DNA from: Eubacteriaceae bacterium
GTDB taxonomy: Bacteria; Bacillota; Clostridia; Eubacteriales; Anaerofustaceae
Assembly (NCBI GenBank): GCA_017613995.1
Contig: JAGACT010000203.1
Location: 1-6,132, forward strand
Direction of reading: 5' to 3'
Length of the DNA stretch: 6,132 bases
Shown here: positions 1 to 6,019 of the stretch, one piece after another
Layout: each line of letters begins with the position of its first letter
Position numbering within the stretch: the stretch's first letter is position 1
The notes under the pieces: generated by a model
The model's input: the letters and a program-made list of their open reading frames with translations, nothing else
Databases searched by the model: none
What the model was told of the DNA's origin: nothing
Program-made: the position numbers and the translations under genes

Positions 1-180
1 CCGATGCTTAAAGCCGTTTACGCGAAGACACTGACATCCGGTCAGTTCAGTTTTGAAGAGCGCATGGGATGCGGATTTGGCGCTTGTATGGGGTGCAGCT
101 GCAGGACCGTGACGGGATACAAGAGGATCTGCAAGGACGGACCCGTACTGGCAAAGGAGGAGATACTGTGGCAGAACTGA
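1..180 (+). CDS. pyrK: Dihydroorotate dehydrogenase B electron-transfer subunit, C-terminal fragment
   Basis: Frame 1 is open from the left edge to TGA at 178-180, giving the last 59 residues of a protein whose start lies outside the window. The fragment reads RMGCGFGACMGCSCRTVTG and then ICKDGPVL. This is the [2Fe-2S] segment of PyrK: the cluster cysteines are probably C24, C29, C32 and C44 of the fragment, in the pattern C-x4-C-x2-C-x11-C. C34 is an additional cysteine. In the family, PyrK binds FAD and this cluster and passes electrons from PyrD's FMN to NAD+. The FAD/NAD-binding part is not visible. The spacing to the fourth cysteine is shorter than in the Lactococcus protein as I recall it. 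The last 13 nt overlap pyrD, which fits the two subunits being made together. The fragment is partial only because of the window edge. Confidence 0.93.
   Translation, partial: PMLKAVYAKTLTSGQFSFEERMGCGFGACMGCSCRTVTGYKRICKDGPVLAKEEILWQN
153..160 (+). promoter_or_regulatory. Ribosome binding site of pyrD
   Basis: AAAGGAGG lies inside the 3' end of pyrK, 7 nt before the GTG at 168. It decides the pyrD start: the in-frame ATG at 69 lies far upstream, would add 33 residues unlike any PyrD N-terminus, and has no comparable site. Confidence 0.85.
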
Positions 181-1079
181 AGACCGTACTTTGCAGCATA
201 GAACTGGACAATCCCGTTATCCCCGCCTCCGGCACCTTCGGCTACGGACGGGAATTCACGGAATTCTACGACATAAACATCCTGGGAAGCTTCTCCTTCA
301 AGGGAACCACCCGGGAGGAACGATACGGCAATCCCACCCCCAGGATCGCGGAGACCCCATCGGGTATGCTCAACGCCGTGGGTCTGCAGAATCCCGGCGT
401 GGAGCACGTCATAGAGCATGAGCTGCCATGGATAGCTCAGAACTTCCGTAAGCCCGTGATGGCCAACGTTTCCGGCTTCTCTGAGGAGGAATACGTATAC
501 TGCGTATCGAAGCTGTCAGCCCAGGAATGCGTGGGATGGATAGAACTGAACATCAGCTGTCCCAACGTACACGGCGGCGGCATGAGCTTCGGCACCGACC
601 CCGCCATGGCGTACGCAGTGGTGAAGGCGGTAAAGAAGGTTTCCCAAAAGCCCGTCATAGTAAAGCTGACGCCCAACGTAACGGATATCTGCGGGATAGC
701 CCGGGCCTGCGAGGACGCCGGTGCGGACGGCCTTAGCCTCATAAACACCCTTTTGGGAATGCGTATCGACGTAAAGACCCGCCGCCCCATCCTGGCCAAC
801 GTCACAGGAGGCCTTTCCGGGCCCGCTGTGTTCCCGGTGGCCGTCAGGATGGTCTACCAGGTGTCACAGGCCGTGAAGATCCCCGTGGTGGGACTGGGAG
901 GCATCAGTACCGCCAAAGATGTGATCGAGATGATGCTGGCGGGAGCCACCGCCGTGGAGGTTGGCACCGCCAACCTGACCGACCCCATGTGCTGCAAAAG
1001 GATAATAGAAGAACTGCCGCGCGAAATGCAGCGGCTCGGCATAGAAAGACTCAGCGATATCATAGGAGGTGTCCACTGA
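168..1079 (+). CDS. pyrD: Dihydroorotate dehydrogenase B (NAD+), catalytic subunit
   Basis: This is the FMN-binding TIM-barrel subunit that oxidises dihydroorotate to orotate, the fourth step of UMP synthesis, in complex with PyrK. It has 303 residues, normal for class 1B. Visible motifs are SGTFGYG (21-27), SFKGTT with a flavin-contacting lysine (K45), NAVGLQNPG (69-77), NISCPN (128-133) with catalytic Cys131, VKLTPN (165-170), NTLLGMRID (193-201), GGLSGPAV (214-221), GLGGIST (242-248) and VGTAN (265-269). Cysteine as the active-site base, rather than serine, marks a cytosolic class 1 enzyme, and the pyrK neighbour makes it 1B. I chose the GTG start because AAAGGAGG sits 7 nt upstream and the protein then begins like its relatives. 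It overlaps pyrK by 13 nt, and its stop codon shares one base with the pyrF ATG. Confidence 0.96.
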   Translation: MAELKTVLCSIELDNPVIPASGTFGYGREFTEFYDINILGSFSFKGTTREERYGNPTPRIAETPSGMLNAVGLQNPGVEHVIEHELPWIAQNFRKPVMANVSGFSEEEYVYCVSKLSAQECVGWIELNISCPNVHGGGMSFGTDPAMAYAVVKAVKKVSQKPVIVKLTPNVTDICGIARACEDAGADGLSLINTLLGMRIDVKTRRPILANVTGGLSGPAVFPVAVRMVYQVSQAVKIPVVGLGGISTAKDVIEMMLAGATAVEVGTANLTDPMCCKRIIEELPREMQRLGIERLSDIIGGVH

Positions 1080-1783
1080 TGGGAAAGGATGTAATAATAG
1101 CATGTGATTTCGATTCCAAAAAAGAGACGCTGGATTTTCTGGACATCTTCGAAGGGAAAAGGCTACCCTTCGTGAAGATCGGAATGGAACTGTATTATTC
1201 TGAAGGACCGGACATCGTCCGGGAGATCAAAAAGAGGGGCCACAGGATCTTTCTGGACCTGAAGCTCCACGATATCCCCAACACCGTGAAAAAGGCCATG
1301 CACGTTCTGAGCGAACTGGACGTGGACATCACGAACCTGCACATCGCGGGAGGCAGCGAGATGATGAGATCCGCCATCACGGGGCTTACAAAAAGTGACG
1401 GGACCCGTCCCCTGCTGATCGGCGTGACGATGCTCACCTCCACAGACCAGAAGATGATGGAGGAGGAACTGCTGATAAAGGGCGACCTGAAGGATACGGT
1501 ACGCTCCTACGCCCTGAACGCTCAGAAGAGCGGCCTGGACGGAGTGGTATGCTCCCCCCAGGAAGCCGATGACGTCCACAGATGGTGCGGGGAGAGCTTT
1601 CTTACGGTGACCCCCGGCATCCGTTTCCCGGAGGACGCGGGAGGCGATGACCAGAAGAGGGTCATGAGCCCAGAAAAGGCCCGGGAGCAGGGCAGCGACT
1701 ACATTGTGGTGGGAAGGCCCATCACCAGGGCCGACGATCCCCTGGAGGCCTACGTAAGATGCGTAAGGGAATTTCTTAACTAG
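1079..1783 (+). CDS. pyrF: Orotidine 5'-phosphate decarboxylase
   Basis: PyrF converts OMP to UMP and CO2, the last step of the pathway. The protein has 234 residues, the usual length of the short bacterial family. It shows the N-terminal strand IIACDF with Asp10, VKIG with Lys33, and the signature FLDLKLHDIPNTV (58-70) holding the catalytic Asp60-x-Lys62 and Asp65. TPGIR (178-182) and VVGRPIT (210-216) follow; these bind the phosphate of OMP in the family. The ATG at 1079 is used because AGGAGGT ends 8 nt upstream and the N-terminus then fits the family. An in-frame ATG at 989 lies inside pyrD and would add 30 unrelated residues. The TGATG junction with pyrD suggests translational coupling. 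It is followed by pyrE after 15 nt, so the two enzymes that turn orotate into UMP are adjacent. Confidence 0.97.
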   Translation: MGKDVIIACDFDSKKETLDFLDIFEGKRLPFVKIGMELYYSEGPDIVREIKKRGHRIFLDLKLHDIPNTVKKAMHVLSELDVDITNLHIAGGSEMMRSAITGLTKSDGTRPLLIGVTMLTSTDQKMMEEELLIKGDLKDTVRSYALNAQKSGLDGVVCSPQEADDVHRWCGESFLTVTPGIRFPEDAGGDDQKRVMSPEKAREQGSDYIVVGRPITRADDPLEAYVRCVREFLN

Positions 1784-1798
1784 ATCAGGAGGTAACAA

Positions 1799-2440
1799 AT
1801 GGATATCAAGACAAAGATCGCACAGGATCTGCTGAAGATAAAGGCGGTTTTCTTCCGTCCCTCGGAGCCCTTCATCTGGGCCAGCGGGATCAAGAGCCCC
1901 GTCTACTGCGACAACAGGCTCACCCTCAGTTCTCCCGAAGTCAGAAGCGACGTGGAGAACGGGCTTAAGGAGATTATAGAGAAATACTACCCAGACTGCG
2001 AGGTCATCATGGGCACGTCCACAGCGGGCATTGCCCACGCAGCCATCACGGCCCATCTGATGGGCCTGCCCATGGGATACGTGAGGAGCGGTGCGAAGGA
2101 CCACGGCCGCAACAACCAGATCGAGGGCGAGCTGAAAGCCGGCCAGAAGGCCGTGGTGGTGGAAGACCTGATCTCCACGGCCTCCAGCGCCATAGAGGTG
2201 GTCAGCGTCCTCAGGGAAGCGGGAGCCCAGGTGCTGGGCATCGCATCCATCTTCACCTACAACATGAAAAACGGCCTGGACAACCTGGAGAAGGCAGGTA
2301 CCGTAAACCATTCCCTCACCGATTTCGATACGGTGGCCAGAGTGGCCGCCGAAACGGGATACATCGAGGAGAGCGACGTCAGAAAGCTCATCGCCTTCAG
2401 GGATGATCCCTCGGACGAGAGCTGGATAGGAGGCAGATAA
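1799..2440 (+). CDS. pyrE: Orotate phosphoribosyltransferase
   Basis: PyrE joins orotate and PRPP to give OMP, the substrate of PyrF. The 213-residue protein is a type I phosphoribosyltransferase. It shows WASGIKSPVYCDNR (27-40), which corresponds to the conserved SGIKSP region at the orotate/PRPP site, and a flexible catalytic loop around YVRSGAKDHGRNN (94-106) with Lys100 and His102. The PRPP motif VVVEDLISTASS (119-130) has the Glu122-Asp123 pair. Where Bacillus PyrE has STGGS, this protein has STASS. The pattern is still acceptable for the family, but both glycines are replaced. AGGAGGT lies 5 nt before the ATG, and the TAA stop abuts the pyrB ATG with no gap. Length and motifs indicate an intact gene. 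Confidence 0.96.
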   Translation: MDIKTKIAQDLLKIKAVFFRPSEPFIWASGIKSPVYCDNRLTLSSPEVRSDVENGLKEIIEKYYPDCEVIMGTSTAGIAHAAITAHLMGLPMGYVRSGAKDHGRNNQIEGELKAGQKAVVVEDLISTASSAIEVVSVLREAGAQVLGIASIFTYNMKNGLDNLEKAGTVNHSLTDFDTVARVAAETGYIEESDVRKLIAFRDDPSDESWIGGR

Positions 2441-3367
2441 ATGGTAAGAAGCATCATCGATACCACGGACCTTTCCGTAGAGGAGATAGACAGCCTTATT
2501 GAAACGGCCATGGACATGTACGAACATCCGAAGGATTACGCCCATGTCTGCGACGGAATGATCCTCTCCACTCTGTTCTACGAGCCCTCCACCCGCACCC
2601 GCCTTTCCTTCGAGTCCGCCATGCTGACCCTGGGAGGAAGGGTGATCTCCACTCCCTCGGCGGATTCATCCTCCGCTTCAAAGGGCGAGAGCGTCGCAGA
2701 TACGGTAAGGGTCATAAGCTGCTACGCCGACATCATCGCCATGCGCCACCACAAGGAGGGCGCGGCATACGTGGCTTCGCAGTATTCCAGGATACCCGTT
2801 ATAAACGCCGGAGACGGAGGCCACTGCCATCCCACCAAGACCCTGGCGGACCTGTGTACAATCAAACAGGAAAAGGGAGGCTTCAGCGGCCTCACGGTGG
2901 GCCTGTGCGGCGATCTGAAGTTCGGGCGCACGGTGCACTCCCTGATCAACGCCATGAGCCGATACGACGGCATCAGGTTCGTTCTGATCTCACCGGAGGA
3001 ACTCAAGGTCCCCAGCTACGTGAAGAACGAGTCCCTAAAAAAGAAGAACATCCCCTACACCCAGGTAACTGACCTGGAAGAAGTGATCTCGGAACTGGAC
3101 ATCCTCTACATGACCAGGGTCCAGAGGGAGCGCTTCTTCAACGAGGAGGATTACCTCAGGCTAAAGGACAGCTACATCCTCACGCCCGAAAAGCTAAGGA
3201 GCGCGAAGCGCGATCTTTCTATCCTCCATCCCCTTCCCAGGGTCAACGAGATCAGCGTAAAGGTGGATGAGGATCCCCGGGCATGCTACTTCAAGCAGGT
3301 GGAAAACGGACGCTACATGAGGATGGCCCTCATAACCAAACTTCTAAAGGAGGCTGGAAGACTGTGA
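2441..3367 (+). CDS. pyrB: Aspartate carbamoyltransferase, catalytic subunit
   Basis: PyrB makes N-carbamoyl-aspartate from carbamoyl phosphate and aspartate, the committed pyrimidine step. The protein has 308 residues, the usual length. The carbamoyl-phosphate site STRTR (50-54) is followed by SKGES with Lys81, which comes from the neighbouring subunit of the trimer in the family. MRHH (101-104), NAGDG (122-126) with HPT (130-132), FGRTVHSL (161-168), MTRVQRERF (224-232) and LHPLPRVNEI (262-271) are all present, so both substrate sites look complete and ornithine carbamoyltransferase is unlikely. AGGAGG at 2428-2433 lies inside pyrE, 7 nt before the ATG. The neighbouring pyrI suggests an allosteric c6r6-type holoenzyme as in enteric bacteria. 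The stop overlaps the pyrI start by 3 nt. Confidence 0.97.
   Translation: MVRSIIDTTDLSVEEIDSLIETAMDMYEHPKDYAHVCDGMILSTLFYEPSTRTRLSFESAMLTLGGRVISTPSADSSSASKGESVADTVRVISCYADIIAMRHHKEGAAYVASQYSRIPVINAGDGGHCHPTKTLADLCTIKQEKGGFSGLTVGLCGDLKFGRTVHSLINAMSRYDGIRFVLISPEELKVPSYVKNESLKKKNIPYTQVTDLEEVISELDILYMTRVQRERFFNEEDYLRLKDSYILTPEKLRSAKRDLSILHPLPRVNEISVKVDEDPRACYFKQVENGRYMRMALITKLLKEAGRL
3346..3353 (+). promoter_or_regulatory. Ribosome binding site of pyrI
   Basis: AAAGGAGG lies inside the 3' end of pyrB, 10 nt before the GTG at 3364. It supports the GTG over the in-frame ATG at 3283, which would start deep inside pyrB and add 27 residues unlike PyrI. Confidence 0.8.
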
Positions 3368-3777
3368 ACATAGATTCAATCGCAAACGGCATCGTAATAG
3401 ACCACATCACCGCTGGCAGGGGCAGGATGCTCTATGACCTGCTGAAGCTGGACGAGCTGGATCAGTCCGTGGCTTTCATCAAGAACGTGACCAGTTCCAA
3501 GATGGGCCGCAAGGACATCATCAAGATCGACGGCATCACGGACGTGGACTTCGACCTTATAGGATACGTGGATCCGGAGGCCACCGTGAACATCATCAAG
3601 GATACGGTGATCATCGAAAAGAAGAAGCTCTCGCCTCCGAAGAAGCTCACCAACGTGCTCTTCTGCAAGAACCCCAGATGCATAACCACCATAGAGCAGG
3701 AGATAGACCACGTATTCGTCCTTTCCAACGAGAAGGAAAAGGAATACCGCTGCATCTACTGCGAGACGAAGGCGTAA
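3364..3777 (+). CDS. pyrI: Aspartate carbamoyltransferase, regulatory subunit
   Basis: PyrI is the nucleotide-binding regulatory chain that gives the PyrB trimers allosteric control by ATP and CTP in well-studied members. Translation from GTG gives 137 residues, somewhat shorter than the E. coli chain of about 153. The N-terminal allosteric domain begins IDSIANGIVIDHITAGRG, the usual opening of the family. The C-terminal zinc domain has four cysteines, C101 and C106 (CKNPRC) and C130 and C133 (CIYC), the C-x4-C...C-x2-C arrangement that holds PyrI against PyrB. The start overlaps the pyrB stop as GTGA, so the two subunits are probably translationally coupled. This is the last gene of the pyr run. 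No strong terminator directly follows its TAA. Confidence 0.95.
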   Translation: MNIDSIANGIVIDHITAGRGRMLYDLLKLDELDQSVAFIKNVTSSKMGRKDIIKIDGITDVDFDLIGYVDPEATVNIIKDTVIIEKKKLSPPKKLTNVLFCKNPRCITTIEQEIDHVFVLSNEKEKEYRCIYCETKA

Positions 3778-3812
3778 CAAAACGATCCCCCTGCAGGACG
3801 CTCGGTTCACAC

Positions 3813-3827
3813 GGCAAGAGAATTGCC
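3813..3827 (+). other. Small hairpin after pyrI, weak terminator candidate
   Basis: GGCAA (3813-3817) and TTGCC (3823-3827) pair around a GAGAA loop. The stem is only 5 bp and is followed by TTCAAAG rather than a T run, so it is not a convincing intrinsic terminator. It is the best candidate between pyrI and the proS promoter. The rest of 3778-3836 shows nothing gene-like. Confidence 0.25.
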
Positions 3828-3836
3828 TTCAAAGTA

Positions 3837-3865
3837 TTGACATGAATGCGTCCTGAGACTAAAAT
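3837..3865 (+). promoter_or_regulatory. Sigma-A promoter of the proS T-box leader
   Basis: A perfect -35 box TTGACA (3837-3842) and a -10 box TAAAAT (3860-3865, one mismatch from TATAAT) are separated by exactly 17 bp. Transcription would begin near 3871-3873, just upstream of T-box Stem I. This gives proS its own transcript, independent of the pyr genes. Confidence 0.82.
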
Positions 3866-3871
3866 AGTAAA

Positions 3872-4070
3872 AGCGTTGAAGGGAGACAGTAGGTACATAC
3901 TGTGATAAAGAGAGAAGGCGGATGGTGCGAGCCTTCGCATAAGCGTACCGAACCGGGCCCGGAGCACTATCATCCACAGAAAAGCGGACCGTTTATACGG
4001 TCAACAGGGGTGGTACCGCCGAAAGAACTTCGGTCCCCTGATCCACAAGGATCAGGGGGCTTTATAATAT
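3872..4070 (+). promoter_or_regulatory. T-box riboswitch (tRNA-Pro-sensing leader) of proS
   Basis: The leader has the parts of a T-box in order. Stem I includes AGTA (3888-3891) on the 5' side of the specifier loop, a helix GGTAC (3892-3896) with GTACC (3945-3949), TGTG/CGCA above it, an AGAGA bulge, and a distal hairpin GAAGGC/GCCTTC (3914-3919, 3931-3936) with loop GGATGGTGCGA. The usual GAA precedes the probable specifier CCG at 3953-3955, a proline codon, and GGAGC follows. A Stem III-like hairpin is GACCGT/ACGGTC (3987-3992, 3997-4002). The antiterminator pairs CAGGGG (4005-4010) with CCCCTG (4035-4040) and GCCGAA (4018-4023) with TTCGGT (4029-4034), leaving the bulge TGGTACC (4011-4017). 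TGGT in the bulge can pair with the ACCA end of tRNA-Pro. In the family, uncharged tRNA stabilises the antiterminator, so proS is expressed when charged tRNA-Pro is short. The lower part of Stem I is less clear to me. Confidence 0.93.
4035..4066 (+). terminator. T-box intrinsic terminator before proS
   Basis: CCCCTGATCC (4035-4044) pairs perfectly with GGATCAGGGG (4049-4058) around an ACAA loop, followed by GCTTTATAAT. Its 5' arm contains CCCCTG, which is also the 3' arm of the antiterminator, so the two folds exclude each other. The T tract is short, which may allow some basal read-through. Confidence 0.9.
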
Positions 4071-4103
4071 GCGGCAAAACATAACAAACGAGGAGAAAAT
4101 GCA

Positions 4104-5846
4104 ATGAAGCTAGCAAATCTTGTGGGAGACCGTTTCAAGGAAAGACCTTCGGACTGCGTCATCGATTCCCATGCCTTTACCGTCAGGGGCGGCTACATCA
4201 AATATGTGGCCAACGGCATCTATTCCCTTTATCATCCCATGAAGAGGATAACCGCCAAGATCGAACAGATCATCCGCGAGGAGATGGACGCGGTGGATTC
4301 CCAGGAGATCCTGTTCCCCGTGGTGCTTCCCGGAAGCCTCTGGGAGGAATCGGGACGTTTTGATTCCGTGGGAGACGAACTTCTCCGGTTCACCGACCGA
4401 AACGACACTTCCATGGTCCTGGGCATGACCCACGAGGAAGCCGCTGTTCAGCTCGTGAAGGAGTACGCCAACACCTATACGAAGTATCCATTCTCCATCT
4501 ATCAGATTCAGACCAAGTTCCGTGACGAAGCCCGTCCCAGGGCCGGCCTTATCCGCGTCAGGGAATTCACGATGAAGGACGCTTATTCCTTCCATACGTC
4601 CCAGGAGGATCTGGAGAATTACTACGAGCGCATGGCCAACGCCTACTACAGGGTATTCGAACGCGCCGGCATCCCCCAGGTGGTGGCGGTCAAGTCCGAC
4701 TCCGGAATGATAGGAGGCAGCGTTTCCCACGAATACATGCTTCTCGTAGACGCCGGTGAGGATTCCATAGTCCTTTGCGACGCCTGCGGTTATTCCGCCA
4801 ACATGGAAGCCGCCGACACCATAGCGGACAATGAGCTATGCTCCCCCGTCAGCGAGCTCAGAAAGATGCATACCCCCGACTGCAAGACCATCGAAGAGGT
4901 CTGCAGCTTCCTGGGCCTTCCCGTGGAAGAGTCCTGCAAGGCCGTCATCTACCAGAAGAACATGACCGACGAATACGTCATAGTCTTCCTCAGAGGCGAT
5001 TACGAAGTAAACGAGACCAAGCTCACAAACCTTCTCGGGGAAAAGATCCATCCCGCGGTAATCACGGAAGAGAGCGGCATAAAGGCCGGATTCTGCGGCC
5101 CCTTCGAACAGCACGCGGACTGCACGATAATCTATGACAAGACTCTCGAAGGCATCAACAGCCTGTGCTGCGGCGCCAACGAGGTGGACTACCACTACAT
5201 TGGCCTCAACATTCCCAGGGATATCGGAGAAGTGGAGTACCACGACGTATCCAAGATCCGCACCGGGGATATCTGCCCCGTCTGCGGCAGAAAGGACATC
5301 CGCATCAGCAGGGGCATCGAAGTGGGCAACATCTTCCAGCTGGGCACCAAGTACTCCAGCGCCATGAACCTGACCTACACGGATTCCGACGGAGCCGTCA
5401 AGACCCCCATCATGGGCTGCTACGGCATCGGCGTGGGCAGACTGGCTGCCTCAGTATGCGAAGCGAGCCATGATGACTTCGGTCCCATCTGGCCCATCAC
5501 CATTGCTCCCTGGCAGGTGCATCTGTGCTGCATGAGGGTCGACGATCCCGAATGCAGGGCCGAAGCCGACCGCATCTACGACGAACTCATGAAGCAGGGC
5601 GTGGAAGTGCTCTACGACGACAGAAACGTCAGGGCCGGAGCCATGTTCGCGGACGCCGATCTTCTCGGAGTGCCCGTAAGGATCATGGTTGGGCCCAAGA
5701 ACCTGAAGGAAGGCAATATCGAGATGGCCACCAGGGACAAGAGCGTACAGAAGCTCGTTGCAAAGGAAGACATCATCGACGAGACCCAAAAGCTCATCGC
5801 CGAGCTCTTCGATGAGATCAACAAAAAGGTAAGACCTCTTAAATAG
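4104..5846 (+). CDS. proS: Prolyl-tRNA synthetase, bacterial type with editing domain
   Basis: ProRS activates proline with ATP and charges tRNA-Pro in the cytosol. The 580-residue protein has the bacterial layout. The class II catalytic core carries MTHEEA (108-113) and motif 2, FRDEARPR (139-146) followed by IRVREFTMKDAYSFH (150-164). An insertion (editing) domain spans roughly 224-405. The core then resumes at RGIEVGNIFQLGTKYS (403-418) with motif 3, GIGVGR (441-446), and the anticodon-binding domain runs from about 466 to the end. Lys279 in the insertion falls at the number of the E. coli editing lysine, which suggests hydrolysis of Ala-tRNA-Pro. CDAC (225-228) and CPVC (391-394) bracket the insertion and may bind zinc. 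The start is the ATG 8 nt after AGGAG (4091-4095). An ATG at 4099 is too close to that site and meets a stop after two codons. The T-box leader upstream controls the gene. Confidence 0.97.
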   Translation: MKLANLVGDRFKERPSDCVIDSHAFTVRGGYIKYVANGIYSLYHPMKRITAKIEQIIREEMDAVDSQEILFPVVLPGSLWEESGRFDSVGDELLRFTDRNDTSMVLGMTHEEAAVQLVKEYANTYTKYPFSIYQIQTKFRDEARPRAGLIRVREFTMKDAYSFHTSQEDLENYYERMANAYYRVFERAGIPQVVAVKSDSGMIGGSVSHEYMLLVDAGEDSIVLCDACGYSANMEAADTIADNELCSPVSELRKMHTPDCKTIEEVCSFLGLPVEESCKAVIYQKNMTDEYVIVFLRGDYEVNETKLTNLLGEKIHPAVITEESGIKAGFCGPFEQHADCTIIYDKTLEGINSLCCGANEVDYHYIGLNIPRDIGEVEYHDVSKIRTGDICPVCGRKDIRISRGIEVGNIFQLGTKYSSAMNLTYTDSDGAVKTPIMGCYGIGVGRLAASVCEASHDDFGPIWPITIAPWQVHLCCMRVDDPECRAEADRIYDELMKQGVEVLYDDRNVRAGAMFADADLLGVPVRIMVGPKNLKEGNIEMATRDKSVQKLVAKEDIIDETQKLIAELFDEINKKVRPLK

Positions 5847-5861
5847 AATTTTCTGTTTTGC

Positions 5862-5893
5862 GGGGCGGATCCATAAGGATCCGTCCTCTTTTT
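5862..5893 (+). terminator. Intrinsic terminator after proS
   Basis: GGGGCGGATCC (5862-5872) pairs with GGATCCGTCCT (5877-5887) around an ATAA loop. The 11 bp include two G-U pairs, and CTTTTT follows. It starts 15 nt after the proS stop and separates proS from the next transcription unit. Confidence 0.92.
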
Positions 5894-5908
5894 GAATTAA
5901 TATAATTT

Positions 5909-5939
5909 CTGTCAACAATCCCCGCGGAAGTGGTATAAT
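5909..5939 (+). promoter_or_regulatory. Extended -10 promoter of the transaldolase gene
   Basis: A perfect TATAAT (5934-5939) is preceded by TG at 5931-5932, giving an extended -10 (TGGTATAAT). The best -35 is CTGTCA (5909-5914), 4 of 6 matches with a long 19 bp spacer, so the extended -10 probably carries the promoter. Transcription would start near 5945-5947, giving a leader of about 105 nt. Confidence 0.7.
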
Positions 5940-5944
5940 AGGTG

Positions 5945-6019
5945 AGAACGTGGCAGCGTGCCCGCGTACTGTTCTGACCGGCTCTGATGCCGGGAAGTCT
6001 CTTTCGAGACTGTTGCCAA
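5945..6019 (+). promoter_or_regulatory. Structured 5' leader of the transaldolase gene, possible cis-regulatory RNA
   Basis: The leader can fold into a four-way, cloverleaf-like form. TGGCAGC (5951-5957) pairs with GTTGCCA (6012-6018) to close it. Inside are GTGC/GTAC (5958-5961, 5966-5969), CCGGC/GCCGG (5978-5982, 5989-5993) and AGTCTC/GAGACT (5996-6001, 6006-6011). An alternative pairs AGAAC (5945-5949) with GTTCT (5971-5975) and GGCA (5952-5955) with TGCC (5959-5962), which takes apart the closing helix. No terminator lies between this structure and the start codon. I do not recognise a known riboswitch consensus. It is not a tRNA, since there is no T-loop consensus and no CCA, and the arms have the wrong sizes. 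The helices are seen by eye only, and function is inferred. Confidence 0.35.

Noticed and set aside
69..167. Upstream extension of pyrD from the ATG at 69
   Set aside because: The added residues overlap the pyrK iron-sulfur coding segment in another frame, do not resemble PyrD, and the GTG at 168 has a strong ribosome binding site.
1163..2545. A 460-codon open frame on the minus strand opposite pyrF, pyrE and the start of pyrB
   Set aside because: It lies wholly against well-identified genes, has no ribosome binding site or recognisable domain, and long antisense frames are common in GC-rich genes with biased third positions.
3790..3797. Palindrome CCTGCAGG after pyrI as an operator
   Set aside because: It is an isolated 8 bp palindrome with no second copy or link to a promoter box.
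3902..4084. A 60-codon open frame on the + strand between pyrI and proS
   Set aside because: It coincides with the T-box helices and terminator, and its sequence is explained by RNA structure.
4099..4107. Mini-frame ATG CAA TGA overlapping the proS ATG, a possible start-stop coupling element
   Set aside because: It is only 3 nt from the AGGAG site, too close for efficient initiation, and such a short frame is expected by chance.
5901..5906. A second TATAAT as an alternative -10 for the transaldolase gene
   Set aside because: Its -35 region would fall inside the proS terminator stem with no TTGACA-like match, and the extended -10 at 5931-5939 is better.
5945..6019. tRNA gene suggested by the cloverleaf-like fold
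   Set aside because: There is no T-loop consensus, no CCA-ready 3' end, the central loop has 6 nt and the total length is only 68 nt between closing-helix ends.
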